Part shown: positions 1 through 9,222 of the stretch, piece after piece | Layout of the letters: each line of letters starts with the position of its first letter | Numbering within the stretch: the first letter of the stretch is position 1 | Assembly: GCA_025361065.1 (NCBI GenBank) | Contig: JANYAY010000012.1 | Coordinates: forward strand, 1-49,579 | Origin: Deltaproteobacteria bacterium | GTDB taxonomy: Bacteria > Desulfobacterota > Syntrophia > Syntrophales > Smithellaceae | Direction: 5' to 3' | DNA length: 49,579 nt | Made by a program: the position numbers and the translations under genes | The notes under the pieces: model-generated | The model's input: only the letters and a program-made list of their open reading frames with translations | Databases searched by the model: none | Told to the model about the DNA's origin: nothing

Positions 1-227
1 CCCCCCGCGGGCGCGTGGATTGAAACAGTCCTATGTCTTGAAATCACACGGCCTGAAAGAGTCGCGCCCCCCGCGGGCGCGTGGATTGAAACGCCGGTAG
101 ATGATAGCACTGCCAACCAGCTTACGGTCGCGCCCCCCGCGGGCGCGTGGATTGAAACAAGAGAAAAAAGACTGAAGCTAAAAGAAGATGAAAGTCGCGC
201 CCCCCCCGCGGGCGCGTGGGGATGAAC
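1..227 (+). CRISPR. CRISPR array, distal end, type I-C-like repeats
   Basis: Three full repeats and one truncated repeat are visible. Copies lie at 1-26 (cut by the window edge), 61-92, 127-158 and 195-227. The 32-nt repeat starts GTCGCGCCCC and ends GGATTGAAAC, which matches the well-known type I-C repeat pattern. Spacers are 34, 34 and 36 nt. The last repeat is degenerate: it has an extra C in the C-run and its end reads GGGGATGAAC. Terminal decay of this kind marks the end away from the leader, so the leader and any cas genes should lie to the left, outside the window. The I-C assignment rests on the repeat only. Confidence 0.95.
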
Positions 228-259
228 CGATCAGTAAATCGCTCGTGCCGGGGCACATC

Positions 260-298
260 GGCACAGGGGACACTTAATACATACATGTCCCCTGTGCC
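260..298. repeat. REP-like perfect inverted repeat
   Basis: A perfect 13-bp inverted repeat, GGCACAGGGGACA at 260-272 and its complement at 286-298, encloses a 13-nt loop. GC-rich palindromes of this form are often spread by REP-associated IS200-like transposases (RAYTs), but no such gene is intact here. It could also act as a transcription terminator for reads leaving the CRISPR array. Confidence 0.6.
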
Positions 299-714
299 CC
301 ATAGTCATCTCGCCGCGGCCTTTCTCGATCATGGCGGTGAGATGGCTGTGGGTAACATCCGCCTCGGTAGCCGATAAAAAAGCATGAAAAACTGATGCGA
401 AATCTAATATTGGAACGGTTCACTTTTAATCTTTAAAGAGTTCACTTTTAAATTTTAGCCAACATGTTCAGTATTTTTCTTGACAAAAAAATAATTTATA
501 CTTACTGTTCTCCATCAAATGATCTAACCAGAAAGTGGAATCATACGATGGTATGTTCCTTGGAAAAAGCCTTCGATATCCCGGAATTAGTAAAGGTCAG
601 AATATGATTGATGCAGAAAAGACGCTTCATGATCTGCCGCTGCAGTCAGACCGGGAAACCAGGTTTGCCAAAAAACAGGATTGAATGCCTGAAAGTATAG
701 GAGGAAGAAAGTCC
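299..714. other. Intergenic region with IS-end-like repeats
   Basis: No convincing gene is seen between the CRISPR array and the first acyl-CoA dehydrogenase. At 418-450 the sequence TTCACTTTTAA occurs twice in direct orientation, which resembles the multiple terminal repeats of some insertion sequences; this is weak evidence for an IS remnant. A TTGACA box at about 480-485 is followed by AT-rich DNA and could be the -35 element of the downstream operon, but no good -10 with 16-18 nt spacing is visible. Confidence 0.35.
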
Positions 715-1857
715 ATGAACATTATTTCCTACACAGCCGAACATAGTATCTTCCGGGAGAGTCTCCGGAAATTTTTGGACAAAGAAATTGTGCCCCATAT
801 AGAAGAGTGGGAAGAGTCCGGTATCGTTCCCCGGATCTTCTGGAAAAAGATGGGGGAGCAGGGGTTTTTATGCACCGATATTGCCGAAGAATACGGCGGC
901 GCCGGCGGTGACTTTCTCTATTCCGTCATCGTCTGTGAAGAACTCGTTAAAAGCAATTTCTCGGGACTGGCGGCATCCCTGCACAGCGATATCTGTGTTC
1001 CCTATATTTCCTCCTTTGCCTCAGAGGAGCAGAAGCGTAAATATCTCCCCGGTTGCGTTTCCGGAGATATCATTACCGCTGTGGCCATGACCGAGCCGAA
1101 TACCGGCAGCGATCTGGCCGCTATCAAAACTACCGCCACGGAAGATGGCGGGCAAATCATTCTCAACGGCCAGAAGACATTTATCAGCAACGGAATCAAC
1201 TGCGATCTGGTCATCGTCGCCGCGCGCAATCCGCAAGTCCAAAAGGAGCATCAGGCCGTTGATCTCTATCTTGTCGAGGCCGGGACCCCCGGTTTTGAAA
1301 AAGGAAAACAGATTAAGAAAATCGGCTGGCACAGTCAGGATACGGCAGAGCTGTACTTTACCGATTGCCGGATTCCACAGGAAAACCGCCTTGGGGGCAA
1401 GGGAAGCGGATTTCTCAAGCTGATGATGAAACTCCAGCAGGAGCGTCTTGTCTGCGCCATTGGCGCCGTGATGGCGGCGGAATATATGGTGGATTTTACC
1501 GTCAAGTATTGCCGGGAACGCAATGCTTTCGGGCGCCCGCTTACCAAATTTCAGCACGTGCAATTCGAAATCGTCGAGATGGCGACCGAGGCCAAATTGG
1601 GGCGTACTTTCATCGATAAGCTTATCATGGATCATATCGAAGGCAAAAATATTGTTCTCGAAGTGGCCATGGCGAAATACTGGACAACGGATATGGCCTT
1701 TCGTGTAGCCGACCGTTGCCTTCAGCTTCACGGAGGATACGGGTATTGCGAGGAGTACCCCATTGCTCGCGCCTGGCGGGACATCCGGGTAACGCGGATT
1801 TTCGCGGGAACAAATGAAATTATGAAAACGATTGCGGCGAGGTTTATGGGGCTATAG
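715..1857 (+). CDS. Acyl-CoA dehydrogenase, LCAD/IVD-like
   Basis: A 380-residue flavoenzyme predicted to oxidise an acyl-CoA to the 2-enoyl-CoA, passing electrons to ETF. The family motif AMTEPNTGSDLAAI is at about 124-137 and LHGGYGYCEEYP at about 338-349. The C-terminal motif reads IFAGTNEIMK, so the medium-chain-type catalytic Glu is replaced by Ala. Instead KLQQERL near residue 243 offers the Glu used by long-chain and isovaleryl-CoA dehydrogenases on helix G (known for the family; assignment here is inferred). The start at 715 is chosen because AGGAGG lies at 699-704; an in-frame upstream start at 685 lacks a ribosome site. It is the first gene of a four-gene beta-oxidation operon and is a close paralogue of the gene at 12087. 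Substrate chain length cannot be read from sequence. Confidence 0.93.
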   Translation: MNIISYTAEHSIFRESLRKFLDKEIVPHIEEWEESGIVPRIFWKKMGEQGFLCTDIAEEYGGAGGDFLYSVIVCEELVKSNFSGLAASLHSDICVPYISSFASEEQKRKYLPGCVSGDIITAVAMTEPNTGSDLAAIKTTATEDGGQIILNGQKTFISNGINCDLVIVAARNPQVQKEHQAVDLYLVEAGTPGFEKGKQIKKIGWHSQDTAELYFTDCRIPQENRLGGKGSGFLKLMMKLQQERLVCAIGAVMAAEYMVDFTVKYCRERNAFGRPLTKFQHVQFEIVEMATEAKLGRTFIDKLIMDHIEGKNIVLEVAMAKYWTTDMAFRVADRCLQLHGGYGYCEEYPIARAWRDIRVTRIFAGTNEIMKTIAARFMGL

Positions 1858-1917
1858 GCAAAACTAACATTTTCAGCAGTTGCATTGAGCGCTTTTGGGC
1901 GCAAGGAGGGTGGAGCT

Positions 1918-3552
1918 ATGATGAATTATCCTTTGTTGTTGACCAATTTCATGCAGCACGCGGCTAAGTATTATCCGGGAAAGGAGATTGTCTCCGTTTA
2001 CGCGAATGGCACCTTCCGTTACACCTATGCCGACTGGTACAAGCGCACAAGCCAGCTCGCCGGTGCGCTCGCCGCCCTGGGTATAAAAAAAGGAGACAGG
2101 GTTGCCTCTTTCTCTCTCAACTCTCATCGCCATATGGAGCTTTACTTTGGTGTTCCCTGCATGGGGGCTGTTTTGCATACGCTGAACATCCGCCTTTCCG
2201 CCGAACATCTGGTTTATATCATTAATCATGCTCAGGATCGTATTCTCTTTGTTGACGAAGATGTTTACTTCCTGCTCGAGCCGCTGAAAGATCAGCTCAA
2301 AACAGTCGAGAAATATGTCATTATGTCCCAATCCGGGGTAATGCCTCAAACCAGCCTCGCTCCTGTTGTTCTCTATGACGATTTGATCAAAGAATATCCT
2401 CAAACTTATGATTTCCCTGTGGACAGAGATGAAAACGATCCCTGTCTGATCTGCTACACCTCGGCAACAACCGGCGATCCCAAAGGAGTTGTTTACAGCC
2501 ATCGCGGGCTTGTCCTGCATTCTTTTGCCACCGGCGTTGCCCTGGGCACTCAGGAGAAAGATTGCGCTTTGCATATCGTTCCCATGTTTCATGCCAACGC
2601 CTGGGGGGCGCCTTTTACCGGCGTAATGATCGGAATGAAGCAGGTTTTGCCTGGGCGGCAGATCCTCGACATGGGGGCGCTGTGCCGGATTATTGCCGAG
2701 GAAAGAGTAACCTTTTCCTGCGGCGTGCCGACCATCTGGATTATGCTCCACAATTATCTGGAAAGCGGCGGAGCGCACGATTTCTCTTCGGTCCGGGGTT
2801 TTTTCTCCGGCGGATCGGCTATGCCGCGCCATCTCATCGAATCATTTGAAAAGAAATACGGCGTGACAATCTCTCAGGGCTACGGTGCCACGGAAACATC
2901 GCCGGTCGTTACGCTGTCCATCCCCAAAAGTTATATGGAAACACTGAGCGTCGATGAAAAGATTGATATCCGCGCTACGGCGGGAATGCCCGTCGCGGGG
3001 CTTGATGTAAAACTGGTCAACATGGAAACAGGCCGGGAAGCGCTCATGGACGGCAAGGAAATGGGAGAAGTTCTGGTGCGCGGGCCGTGGATTGCCTCGG
3101 AATACTATAAAGATCCCAAACAAAGCGCCATTACCTTTCGGGACGGCTGGTTTCATACCGCTGATATCGGAACAATGAACAAGGAAGGTTATATCTCCCT
3201 TGTTGACCGGACGAAAGATTTGATCAAGAGCGCCGGAGAGTGGATTTCCTCCATCGATCTGGAAAATGCCATCATGGGATTTTCCAAGGTGCTGGAGGCG
3301 GCGGTAATCGCTCTGCCCGATGATAAATGGCAGGAACGGCCTCTGGCCTGCATTGTGCCCAAGCCGGAAGAGGCACAGACAATTACCAAAGAGGAGATAC
3401 AGAACTATCTGAAAGATAAGATTGCCAAATGGTGGATTCCTGATGAAATTGTTTTCCTGACGGAAATTCCCAAAACGAGTGTGGGAAAATTCAACAAGAA
3501 AAAACTTCGGGAAACAATTCTACCGGATATTCTGAACAAAAAGGGTAAATAA
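1918..3552 (+). CDS. Acyl-CoA ligase (AMP-forming)
   Basis: A member of the ANL superfamily predicted to activate a free carboxylic acid to its CoA thioester with ATP, giving AMP and PPi. The phosphate-binding loop YTSATTGDPKGVVYSH, the A5 motif GYGATETSP and the hinge region DRTKDLIKSAGEWIS are all present. The C-terminal catalytic Lys is expected in KTSVGKFNKKKLR. Overall length fits the medium/long-chain fatty acyl-CoA ligase branch (AlkK-like). AAGGAGG at 1903-1909 supports the start at 1918 over an upstream TTG. The stop codon overlaps the next start by one base (TAATG), so translation with the thiolase is probably coupled. The acid activated is unknown. Confidence 0.93.
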   Translation: MMNYPLLLTNFMQHAAKYYPGKEIVSVYANGTFRYTYADWYKRTSQLAGALAALGIKKGDRVASFSLNSHRHMELYFGVPCMGAVLHTLNIRLSAEHLVYIINHAQDRILFVDEDVYFLLEPLKDQLKTVEKYVIMSQSGVMPQTSLAPVVLYDDLIKEYPQTYDFPVDRDENDPCLICYTSATTGDPKGVVYSHRGLVLHSFATGVALGTQEKDCALHIVPMFHANAWGAPFTGVMIGMKQVLPGRQILDMGALCRIIAEERVTFSCGVPTIWIMLHNYLESGGAHDFSSVRGFFSGGSAMPRHLIESFEKKYGVTISQGYGATETSPVVTLSIPKSYMETLSVDEKIDIRATAGMPVAGLDVKLVNMETGREALMDGKEMGEVLVRGPWIASEYYKDPKQSAITFRDGWFHTADIGTMNKEGYISLVDRTKDLIKSAGEWISSIDLENAIMGFSKVLEAAVIALPDDKWQERPLACIVPKPEEAQTITKEEIQNYLKDKIAKWWIPDEIVFLTEIPKTSVGKFNKKKLRETILPDILNKKGK

Positions 3553-4859
3553 TGAACACCGACAATCAGGACAGAGTAGCTGTAATCGACGCCTGCCGGA
3601 CGCCGTTCCTGCGTTCCGGCACGGCCTATTATGATCTGATGGCCTGGGAGCTGGGGCGCTGTGCAGTGAAGGGTCTCATCGCGAGGAGTGGAATAGAACC
3701 GTCCCAGATTGACTATGTAATTATGGGAACGGTTATGGCGGATGTCAAGACAACCAATGTAGCGCGGGAGATAATGCTGGGCGCGGGGCTTCCCGGGTCC
3801 ATCCCCGCTCATACCTGCTCTGCGGCCTGTGTTTCAGCAAACATCGCCATTACCTCCGCCTGCGATATGATTAAATCCGGTGAGGTGGACACTGTCATTG
3901 CCGGTGGCACCGAATCCATGTCCGATCCCGCAATTAAAATCTCGAAGCGCTACCGGCGTTTTCTGACCGATCTTACCCTGTATCGGCGCCCCAAAAGCTT
4001 TCTGGGAAAGGTCAAGCTGCTGCGCGGAATGAAGCTTACGGATTTTATTGCCCCGGAAAAACCGGCTATCGCTGAATATTCCACGGGTCTCTCGATGGGC
4101 GCCAATGCCGAGCGGCTCGCGCGTCGCCTTGGTATTACCAGGAAAGAGCAGGACGATTATGCCGCGCGTTCCCACAGATTGGCTGTGGAGGCCATCAAGA
4201 ATGGCAGCATGAAGAGGGAAGTAGTTCCTGTCGTCGTTCCCCAAACGGGCAAGGCTGTTACTGAAGATAACGGGCCGCGGGCGGATGCCACAGCTGAAAA
4301 GCTGGCCGCGATGAAACCGGCCTTTGATAAACGTTACGGAACTGTCACAGCGGCCAATTCCTCCTTTCTCACCGATGGTGCATCGGCAGTGCTGCTGATG
4401 AAGGAAGCAAAAGCCAGGTCTCTGGGATTAAAACCGCAGGCGTTTATCCGGTCGTATGCCCAGGCGGGATCCGATCCCTGGGAGGAACTGCTTCTGGGGC
4501 CGGCCTTTGCTGCGGCCCGGGCGTTGCAGAAGGGGGGAATTAATCTTGCGGATATCAAAGTTCTGGAAATCCATGAAGCCTTTGCTGCTCAGATTCTCGC
4601 CAACATCCGTTATATGGAATCAGAAAAATGGGGCCGGGAAAGTCTGGGGCTTGCAGGCAAAATGGGAACTATTGACCTCGACTTGCTCAACACGCGGGGT
4701 GGTTCCTTGTCTATCGGCCATCCTTTCGGTGCAACAGGCGGCAGATTGATTGCCAGTTGCTGTAACCGGATGCAGGAAGAAAATGCGCAGTTTGGTCTTG
4801 TTGCCGGTTGCGGTGCGGGGGCAGTAGGTAATGCCATTATTCTGGAAAATGCACAGTAG
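3552..4859 (+). CDS. 3-ketoacyl-CoA thiolase, FadI/HADHB-like
   Basis: A 435-residue thiolase predicted to cleave 3-ketoacyl-CoA with CoA to acetyl-CoA and a shortened acyl-CoA. The nucleophilic Cys lies in HTCSAACVSANIA (about residues 91-103), the conserved HEAFAAQ motif follows in the C-terminal half, and the catalytic pair is in GHPFGATGGR and GCGAGAVG near the C-terminus. The length and the large loop domain match the beta subunit of the trifunctional enzyme rather than the 390-residue acetoacetyl-CoA thiolases. It sits directly upstream of a fused hydratase/dehydrogenase, the usual FadI-FadJ arrangement, so the two products may form a complex. Confidence 0.92.
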   Translation: MNTDNQDRVAVIDACRTPFLRSGTAYYDLMAWELGRCAVKGLIARSGIEPSQIDYVIMGTVMADVKTTNVAREIMLGAGLPGSIPAHTCSAACVSANIAITSACDMIKSGEVDTVIAGGTESMSDPAIKISKRYRRFLTDLTLYRRPKSFLGKVKLLRGMKLTDFIAPEKPAIAEYSTGLSMGANAERLARRLGITRKEQDDYAARSHRLAVEAIKNGSMKREVVPVVVPQTGKAVTEDNGPRADATAEKLAAMKPAFDKRYGTVTAANSSFLTDGASAVLLMKEAKARSLGLKPQAFIRSYAQAGSDPWEELLLGPAFAAARALQKGGINLADIKVLEIHEAFAAQILANIRYMESEKWGRESLGLAGKMGTIDLDLLNTRGGSLSIGHPFGATGGRLIASCCNRMQEENAQFGLVAGCGAGAVGNAIILENAQ

Positions 4860-4870
4860 GATTGATTGCG

Positions 4871-6991
4871 ATGAATAATCTGACTCTGGAAATTACAAAA
4901 GAAGGAATAGCTGTAGTTATCATTGACTGCCCGGACAGCAAGGTGAATAAAATATCATCGGGTCTTCTGGCGGAAGTGGCCGATAATATCGACGCCGTCA
5001 ATAAAGACAAGAACATTAAAGGCATGGTTATTATCAGCGGTAAAGAGGATAATTTTGTAGTCGGCGCTGATATTGATGAGTTGAAGGCAATGCGCACCAA
5101 GGAGGAGGTGACTGCCTATATCAGCAAAGGGCACGCCATCCTCAACATACTGGAAAATATGAAAATCCCGGTGGTTGCCTGTATTTCCGGCAACTGTCTC
5201 GGCGGCGGACTGGAACTGGCGCTGGCTTGCCATTACCGTTTGGCGGTCAACTCCCCGCAAACAGTTCTGGGCTTCCCGGAAGTCCAGCTGGGTCTTCTGC
5301 CTGCTGCCGGCGGCACACAAAGACTACCCCGGTTGATCGGCTTGACGGCGGCGCTGCCCTTGCTGCTGACGGCGCAAAATCTTCGGGCCAAAAAGGCCGG
5401 GCTGCTCGACGAGCTTATTGATCCCTACGGTGCAAAAGACACGGCGGTCAAAAAGGCGCTGGAACTGGCCAGAAAAGGGATAAGCAAAAGAAAGCTCCAG
5501 CGTCCTTTGGTCTCTTTTCTTCTGGAATCAAATCCCGTGGGCCGGGCCATAGTATTTGCGCAGGCCCGAAAAATGGTTGCCCGCCAGACATATGGCTGTT
5601 ACCCCGCGCCGTATGCCATCATCGAAGCGGTGGAGTATGGTCAGAAACACGGCAAGACCGCAGGACTGAAAAGAGAGATCGAACTTTTTGGCGCTCTGGT
5701 TGTCGGCTCCCAGTCCAAAGCTCTGATGAGCCTTTTTTTCGGTATGGCCGATCTGAAAAAGAATCCGCAGAAAAGCCTTGCCCGGAAAGTGGGGAAACTG
5801 GCGGTCATCGGGACGGGATTGATGGGGCAGGGGATTGCATCCGTCTCTACATCCATCTGCGATACCATCCTGATGAAAGATGTAAGTCTTGATGCCGCCG
5901 CCCGGGGAATGAAGGAAATCTGGAAGGGATTGGATAAGAAAGCAAGATCAGGTGCAATGGTCCCTTTTGAACGGGATGTCCAGTACGGGAAGCTGGTTCC
6001 CTGTGACAATTATTCCCTGTTTAAAAATACGGGTCTGGTTGTAGAGGCGGTATTTGAGGATCTTGCACTGAAAAAACGTGTATTGGCCGATGTCGAGGCC
6101 GCAACTGACGAGCATACCATATTTGCTTCCAATACTTCGGCTATCCCGATTGCCGATATCGCTGCGGGATGCCTGCGGCCCCAGAACGTCATCGGCATGC
6201 ACTACTTTTCGCCTGTTCCGAAAATGCCGCTTTTGGAAATAATTACTACCGCCGAAACAGCGCCCTGGGTAACAGCCACAGCGCTGGATTTGGGAATTGC
6301 CCAGGGAAAAACCTGCATAGTCGTGAAAGACGGTCCCGGCTTTTACACAACGCGTATTCTTGCGCCCATGCTCAACGAAGTAGTATTGCTTATGGAAGAA
6401 GGTGCTGTTCCGAATGATATAGACAGGGCCATGCGTCAGTTCGGCTATCCCGTCGGCCCTGTCGCGCTTCTCGACGAGGTGGGCATTGATGTCGGCGCCC
6501 ATGTGGCCAAGGAACTCTCGCCCCTGTTTGTCCAAAGAGGCATGGCCGGTTCCGACAGTCTGCCGCAATTATTTGCCCATGGTTATTGCGGGAAAAAGAA
6601 CAAGAAAGGGTTTTACCTCTACGATGGAAAAAAGAAGAAGGGGCAGAAGCTCCCCAACGAAGAGGTATATGCCCTCATCGGCTCGGCGCCCCGCCGGAAG
6701 TTCGCTCGCGAATTAATCTCGCAGCGGGTAAGTCTGATGATGATCAACGAAGCGCTGATCTGCCTGCAGGAGGGAATTATTTCCTGTCCGCGGGACGGGG
6801 ATATCGGCGCAGTTTTCGGTTTGGGGTTCCCGCCTTTTGAGGGAGGCCCTTTCCGGTATATCGATCATATCGGCCCCGCCCGCATTATGGCCTCGCTTGC
6901 ATCGCTGGAAAAGATTTACGGTGGACGTTTTGCCCCACCGCAGATACTGTGCGACATTGTTCAGAACTCCGGGAAATTCTATGAGGAATGA
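4871..6991 (+). CDS. Enoyl-CoA hydratase/3-hydroxyacyl-CoA dehydrogenase fusion, FadJ-like
   Basis: A 706-residue bifunctional beta-oxidation enzyme. The N-terminal crotonase domain (about 1-190) has the oxyanion/acid motifs GNCLGGGLELALAC and GFPEVQLGLLPAAGGTQ with both catalytic Glu residues. The NAD-binding domain begins at about 315 with VIGTGLMGQGIA, and HYFSPVPKMPLLEII holds the dehydrogenase catalytic His. The C-terminal helical domain carries GFYTTRILAPMLNE. The start at 4871 (ATG) is preferred to TTG at 4862. The stop codon TGA (6989-6991) is partly supplied by the first bases of an inserted repeat element; without it the codon would read TAA at the same place. Length is as expected for FadJ (about 700 residues). 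Confidence 0.93.
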   Translation: MNNLTLEITKEGIAVVIIDCPDSKVNKISSGLLAEVADNIDAVNKDKNIKGMVIISGKEDNFVVGADIDELKAMRTKEEVTAYISKGHAILNILENMKIPVVACISGNCLGGGLELALACHYRLAVNSPQTVLGFPEVQLGLLPAAGGTQRLPRLIGLTAALPLLLTAQNLRAKKAGLLDELIDPYGAKDTAVKKALELARKGISKRKLQRPLVSFLLESNPVGRAIVFAQARKMVARQTYGCYPAPYAIIEAVEYGQKHGKTAGLKREIELFGALVVGSQSKALMSLFFGMADLKKNPQKSLARKVGKLAVIGTGLMGQGIASVSTSICDTILMKDVSLDAAARGMKEIWKGLDKKARSGAMVPFERDVQYGKLVPCDNYSLFKNTGLVVEAVFEDLALKKRVLADVEAATDEHTIFASNTSAIPIADIAAGCLRPQNVIGMHYFSPVPKMPLLEIITTAETAPWVTATALDLGIAQGKTCIVVKDGPGFYTTRILAPMLNEVVLLMEEGAVPNDIDRAMRQFGYPVGPVALLDEVGIDVGAHVAKELSPLFVQRGMAGSDSLPQLFAHGYCGKKNKKGFYLYDGKKKKGQKLPNEEVYALIGSAPRRKFARELISQRVSLMMINEALICLQEGIISCPRDGDIGAVFGLGFPPFEGGPFRYIDHIGPARIMASLASLEKIYGGRFAPPQILCDIVQNSGKFYEE

Positions 6992-7449
6992 TGGTCTCGT
7001 AAAAAGGCCGTCACACCGGTGAAAAGCGGTGTCCAGCGTTTTGTAAGTCTTTGAAATATCTGGATTCCGGCTTTCGAGACTGTGTCGAAATTACCTTTCT
7101 TGTCATTCCGTGCAAGCGGAGCGCGACGAAGAGCCTGCCCCGTACTCGATACGGGGGAATCCAGGAAAATCAGTTGTTTCTGGATACCGGCCTCCGAGAC
7201 TGTGTCGCAATTGACAGATGCTGATTGCAGTCTATTCGTAATGTCCCCCGCTGGCGGGGGCAAGGGGGTGGATGTTTTTTAAGTGACTGTAATATTAATA
7301 ATTTACACATTGGCACTCCTTAGTCCACCTCCGTCACTTCGTGACACCTCCGCCGGTAAGACGACTTTTATACTGATTCCCTCTATTACGACACAGTCTC
7401 TTCGCCGGAATGACAATTCTGAGGCTTTTCCGACTTTTTAGAGGTCGTC
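6990..7449. repeat. MITE-like element 1 (460 bp) at the fadJ-like stop codon
   Basis: The ends are imperfect inverted repeats: the left end begins GATGGTCTCGTAAAAAG and the reverse complement of the right end begins GACGACCTCTAAAAAG. The element is flanked by AGGAAT at 6984-6989 and 7450-7455, a plausible 6-bp target duplication. Inside are nested copies of GAGACTGTGTCG (7076, 7196, and inverted ending at 7400) and a module at 7121-7164 that is shared with the elements at 8848 and 16369. There is no coding capacity. Nested structure suggests several small repeats have inserted into one another. Confidence 0.75.
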
Positions 7450-7533
7450 AGGAATAATCCGATAAAAGAATAATTGATTGAAAAAAACAGGACAATTCTA
7501 TATTGTGGCGGCACGCAACACATGGAGGTAGCT

Positions 7534-8844
7534 ATGGACGCGTTGCTCCTTGCCCGCATACAATTTGCTTTTACTATCGGCTTCCATTTTCTGTTCCCGG
7601 CCATGACGCTGGGCACTACCTTGGTCATTTTGATTTCCGAGACGCTGCATATCTGGAAAAAAGACGATATGTATCGCCGGATCACGGATTTTTTTGTGAG
7701 GCTGCTGGGGCTGATTTTCGTTGTCGGAGCGGCCACCGGCATCGTCATGGAATTTTCCTTCGGCACCAACTGGTCGCAATATTCACGCGTCGTAGGCGAT
7801 GTCTTCGGGCCGATCCTGGCCGCCGAAGGTGTCATTGCTTTTTTTCTGGAGTCAGTTTTTATCGGAGTTCTGATATTCGGAAGGAAGAGAGTTTCGCCCA
7901 AAGTGTATTGGCTGGCCGCGCTTTTGGTGTTTGTCGGCGGGCATCTTTCCGCCTTCTGGATTATTGTGGCCAACTCCTGGATGCAGACCCCTGCCGGATA
8001 TGAAATCAACGCCGCCGGGAAAGTTCTTCTGACCAATTTTCACGACGCTGTATTTAATCCGTCCACGATGCTGCGGTTTATTCATACCGTTCTGGCCTCC
8101 TGGATCACTTGCGCAGTAATGGTTTCCGGCATCGCCGGTTACTATGTCCGCAAAGGCCTGCATGGTGAAACCGCCCGGACCATGCTGAAAATCGGCATTA
8201 TTATTTTCGCGATTACGCCCCTGGTGCAACTGGGGGCTGCTCACGCTCATGCGATTCAGGTTATCAATACTCAGCCGGTCAAGGCGGCGGCGATGGAAGG
8301 GCATTTTAATACAGGCCGGGGTGTGCCTTTGTATGTCATCGGATACGTCGACGAGAAAAACGAAAAAACTTACGGCATCTATGTGCCCAAATTCCTAAGC
8401 TTCTTATATAACTTCGATTTTAATTCGGAAATAAAGGGACTCAATTCTGTTGCCCGGGAAAACTGGCCGCCGGTGAATCTGGTGTTTCAGTCCTATCATA
8501 TTATGGTGGGTCTGGGCATGATTTTTATTGCCCTGGGGCTTCTGGGTGCGTTGCTGCTCGCGACGGGGAAAATCTACACCGCAAAATGGTATCTGTGGGG
8601 GCTTCCCTTCCTGATTCCGCTGCCGCATCTGGCTCACGAAATGGGCTGGATAACTGCGGAAGTAGGCCGCCAGCCCTGGATTATCTATGGAATGATGAAA
8701 ACTGCGAACGCCGCTTCCGTGGTTGTCTCGGCCGGTGAAATCGCCTTCAGTCTGACCATGTTTTTTCTGATTTACCTGCTGCTGTTCGTCATGTTTGTTT
8801 CATTGTTTGTAAAAATAGTCCAGCAGGGGCCGGCAGCATCATGA
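7534..8844 (+). CDS. cydA: Cytochrome bd quinol oxidase subunit I
   Basis: A 436-residue membrane protein, the haem-bearing subunit of bd oxidase, which reduces O2 to water with electrons from quinol at the cytoplasmic membrane. The N-terminal haem b595 His is in FTIGFHFLFP (H18). GTNWSQYSRVVGDVFG and the quinol-proximal GRQPWIIYG motif are present, and about nine hydrophobic segments are visible. The region between helices 6 and 7 is short, so it belongs to the short Q-loop class. GGAGG at 7524-7528 sets the start at 7534. In an otherwise anaerobic gene set its likely role is oxygen removal. The stop codon lies exactly at the insertion site of a MITE-like element. Confidence 0.95.
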   Translation: MDALLLARIQFAFTIGFHFLFPAMTLGTTLVILISETLHIWKKDDMYRRITDFFVRLLGLIFVVGAATGIVMEFSFGTNWSQYSRVVGDVFGPILAAEGVIAFFLESVFIGVLIFGRKRVSPKVYWLAALLVFVGGHLSAFWIIVANSWMQTPAGYEINAAGKVLLTNFHDAVFNPSTMLRFIHTVLASWITCAVMVSGIAGYYVRKGLHGETARTMLKIGIIIFAITPLVQLGAAHAHAIQVINTQPVKAAAMEGHFNTGRGVPLYVIGYVDEKNEKTYGIYVPKFLSFLYNFDFNSEIKGLNSVARENWPPVNLVFQSYHIMVGLGMIFIALGLLGALLLATGKIYTAKWYLWGLPFLIPLPHLAHEMGWITAEVGRQPWIIYGMMKTANAASVVVSAGEIAFSLTMFFLIYLLLFVMFVSLFVKIVQQGPAAS

Positions 8845-8847
8845 AGG

Positions 8848-9182
8848 GAGACCTTTGCACAACTACATAAAAATAACAATTATGTCATTCCGTCCAGCAT
8901 ACGCCGGATTATATTCCAGCGAAACGCGACGAAGAGCCTGCCCCGTACTCGATACGGGGGAATCCAGTATTATCAATGGTTTCCTGGATACCGGCCTTCG
9001 AGACTGTATCTTAATCACCATTTCGTCATTCCGTACAAGCGGAGCGCGATACGGAATCCAGTATTTTCAGTAAGTTCTGGATACCGGCTTTCGCCGGTAT
9101 GACTGCTTTTATAGCGCTTCTTGATATTGTGACACAGTTTCCTTCGCCGGTATGACAATTAGAGTGGTTATGCAAAGCTCTC
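8848..9182. repeat. MITE-like element 2 (335 bp) between cydA and cydB
   Basis: Terminal inverted repeats of 19 bp (left 8848-8866, GAGACCTTTGCACAACTAC; right 9164-9182 inverted, GAGAGCTTTGCATAACCAC) match at 16 of 19 positions. The element is flanked by a 5-bp direct repeat GAAGG at 8843-8847 and 9183-9187. Removing it would leave cydB about 40 bp after cydA, the usual operon spacing. The interior contains palindromic modules, including 8925-8967, shared with element 1. It has no ORF of its own. Confidence 0.82.
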
Positions 9183-9222
9183 GAAGGAAGGCCGATCGCT
9201 ATAATAATGGGGGAGCGATGAG

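Noticed and set aside
1021-1731. Long minus-strand open frame (236 codons) inside the first acyl-CoA dehydrogenase
   Set aside because: It is fully antisense to a clear acyl-CoA dehydrogenase, lacks a ribosome site and shows no protein motif. Similar antisense frames at 1873-2832, 5948-6568, 19783-20637 and 32282-33139 were rejected for the same reason.
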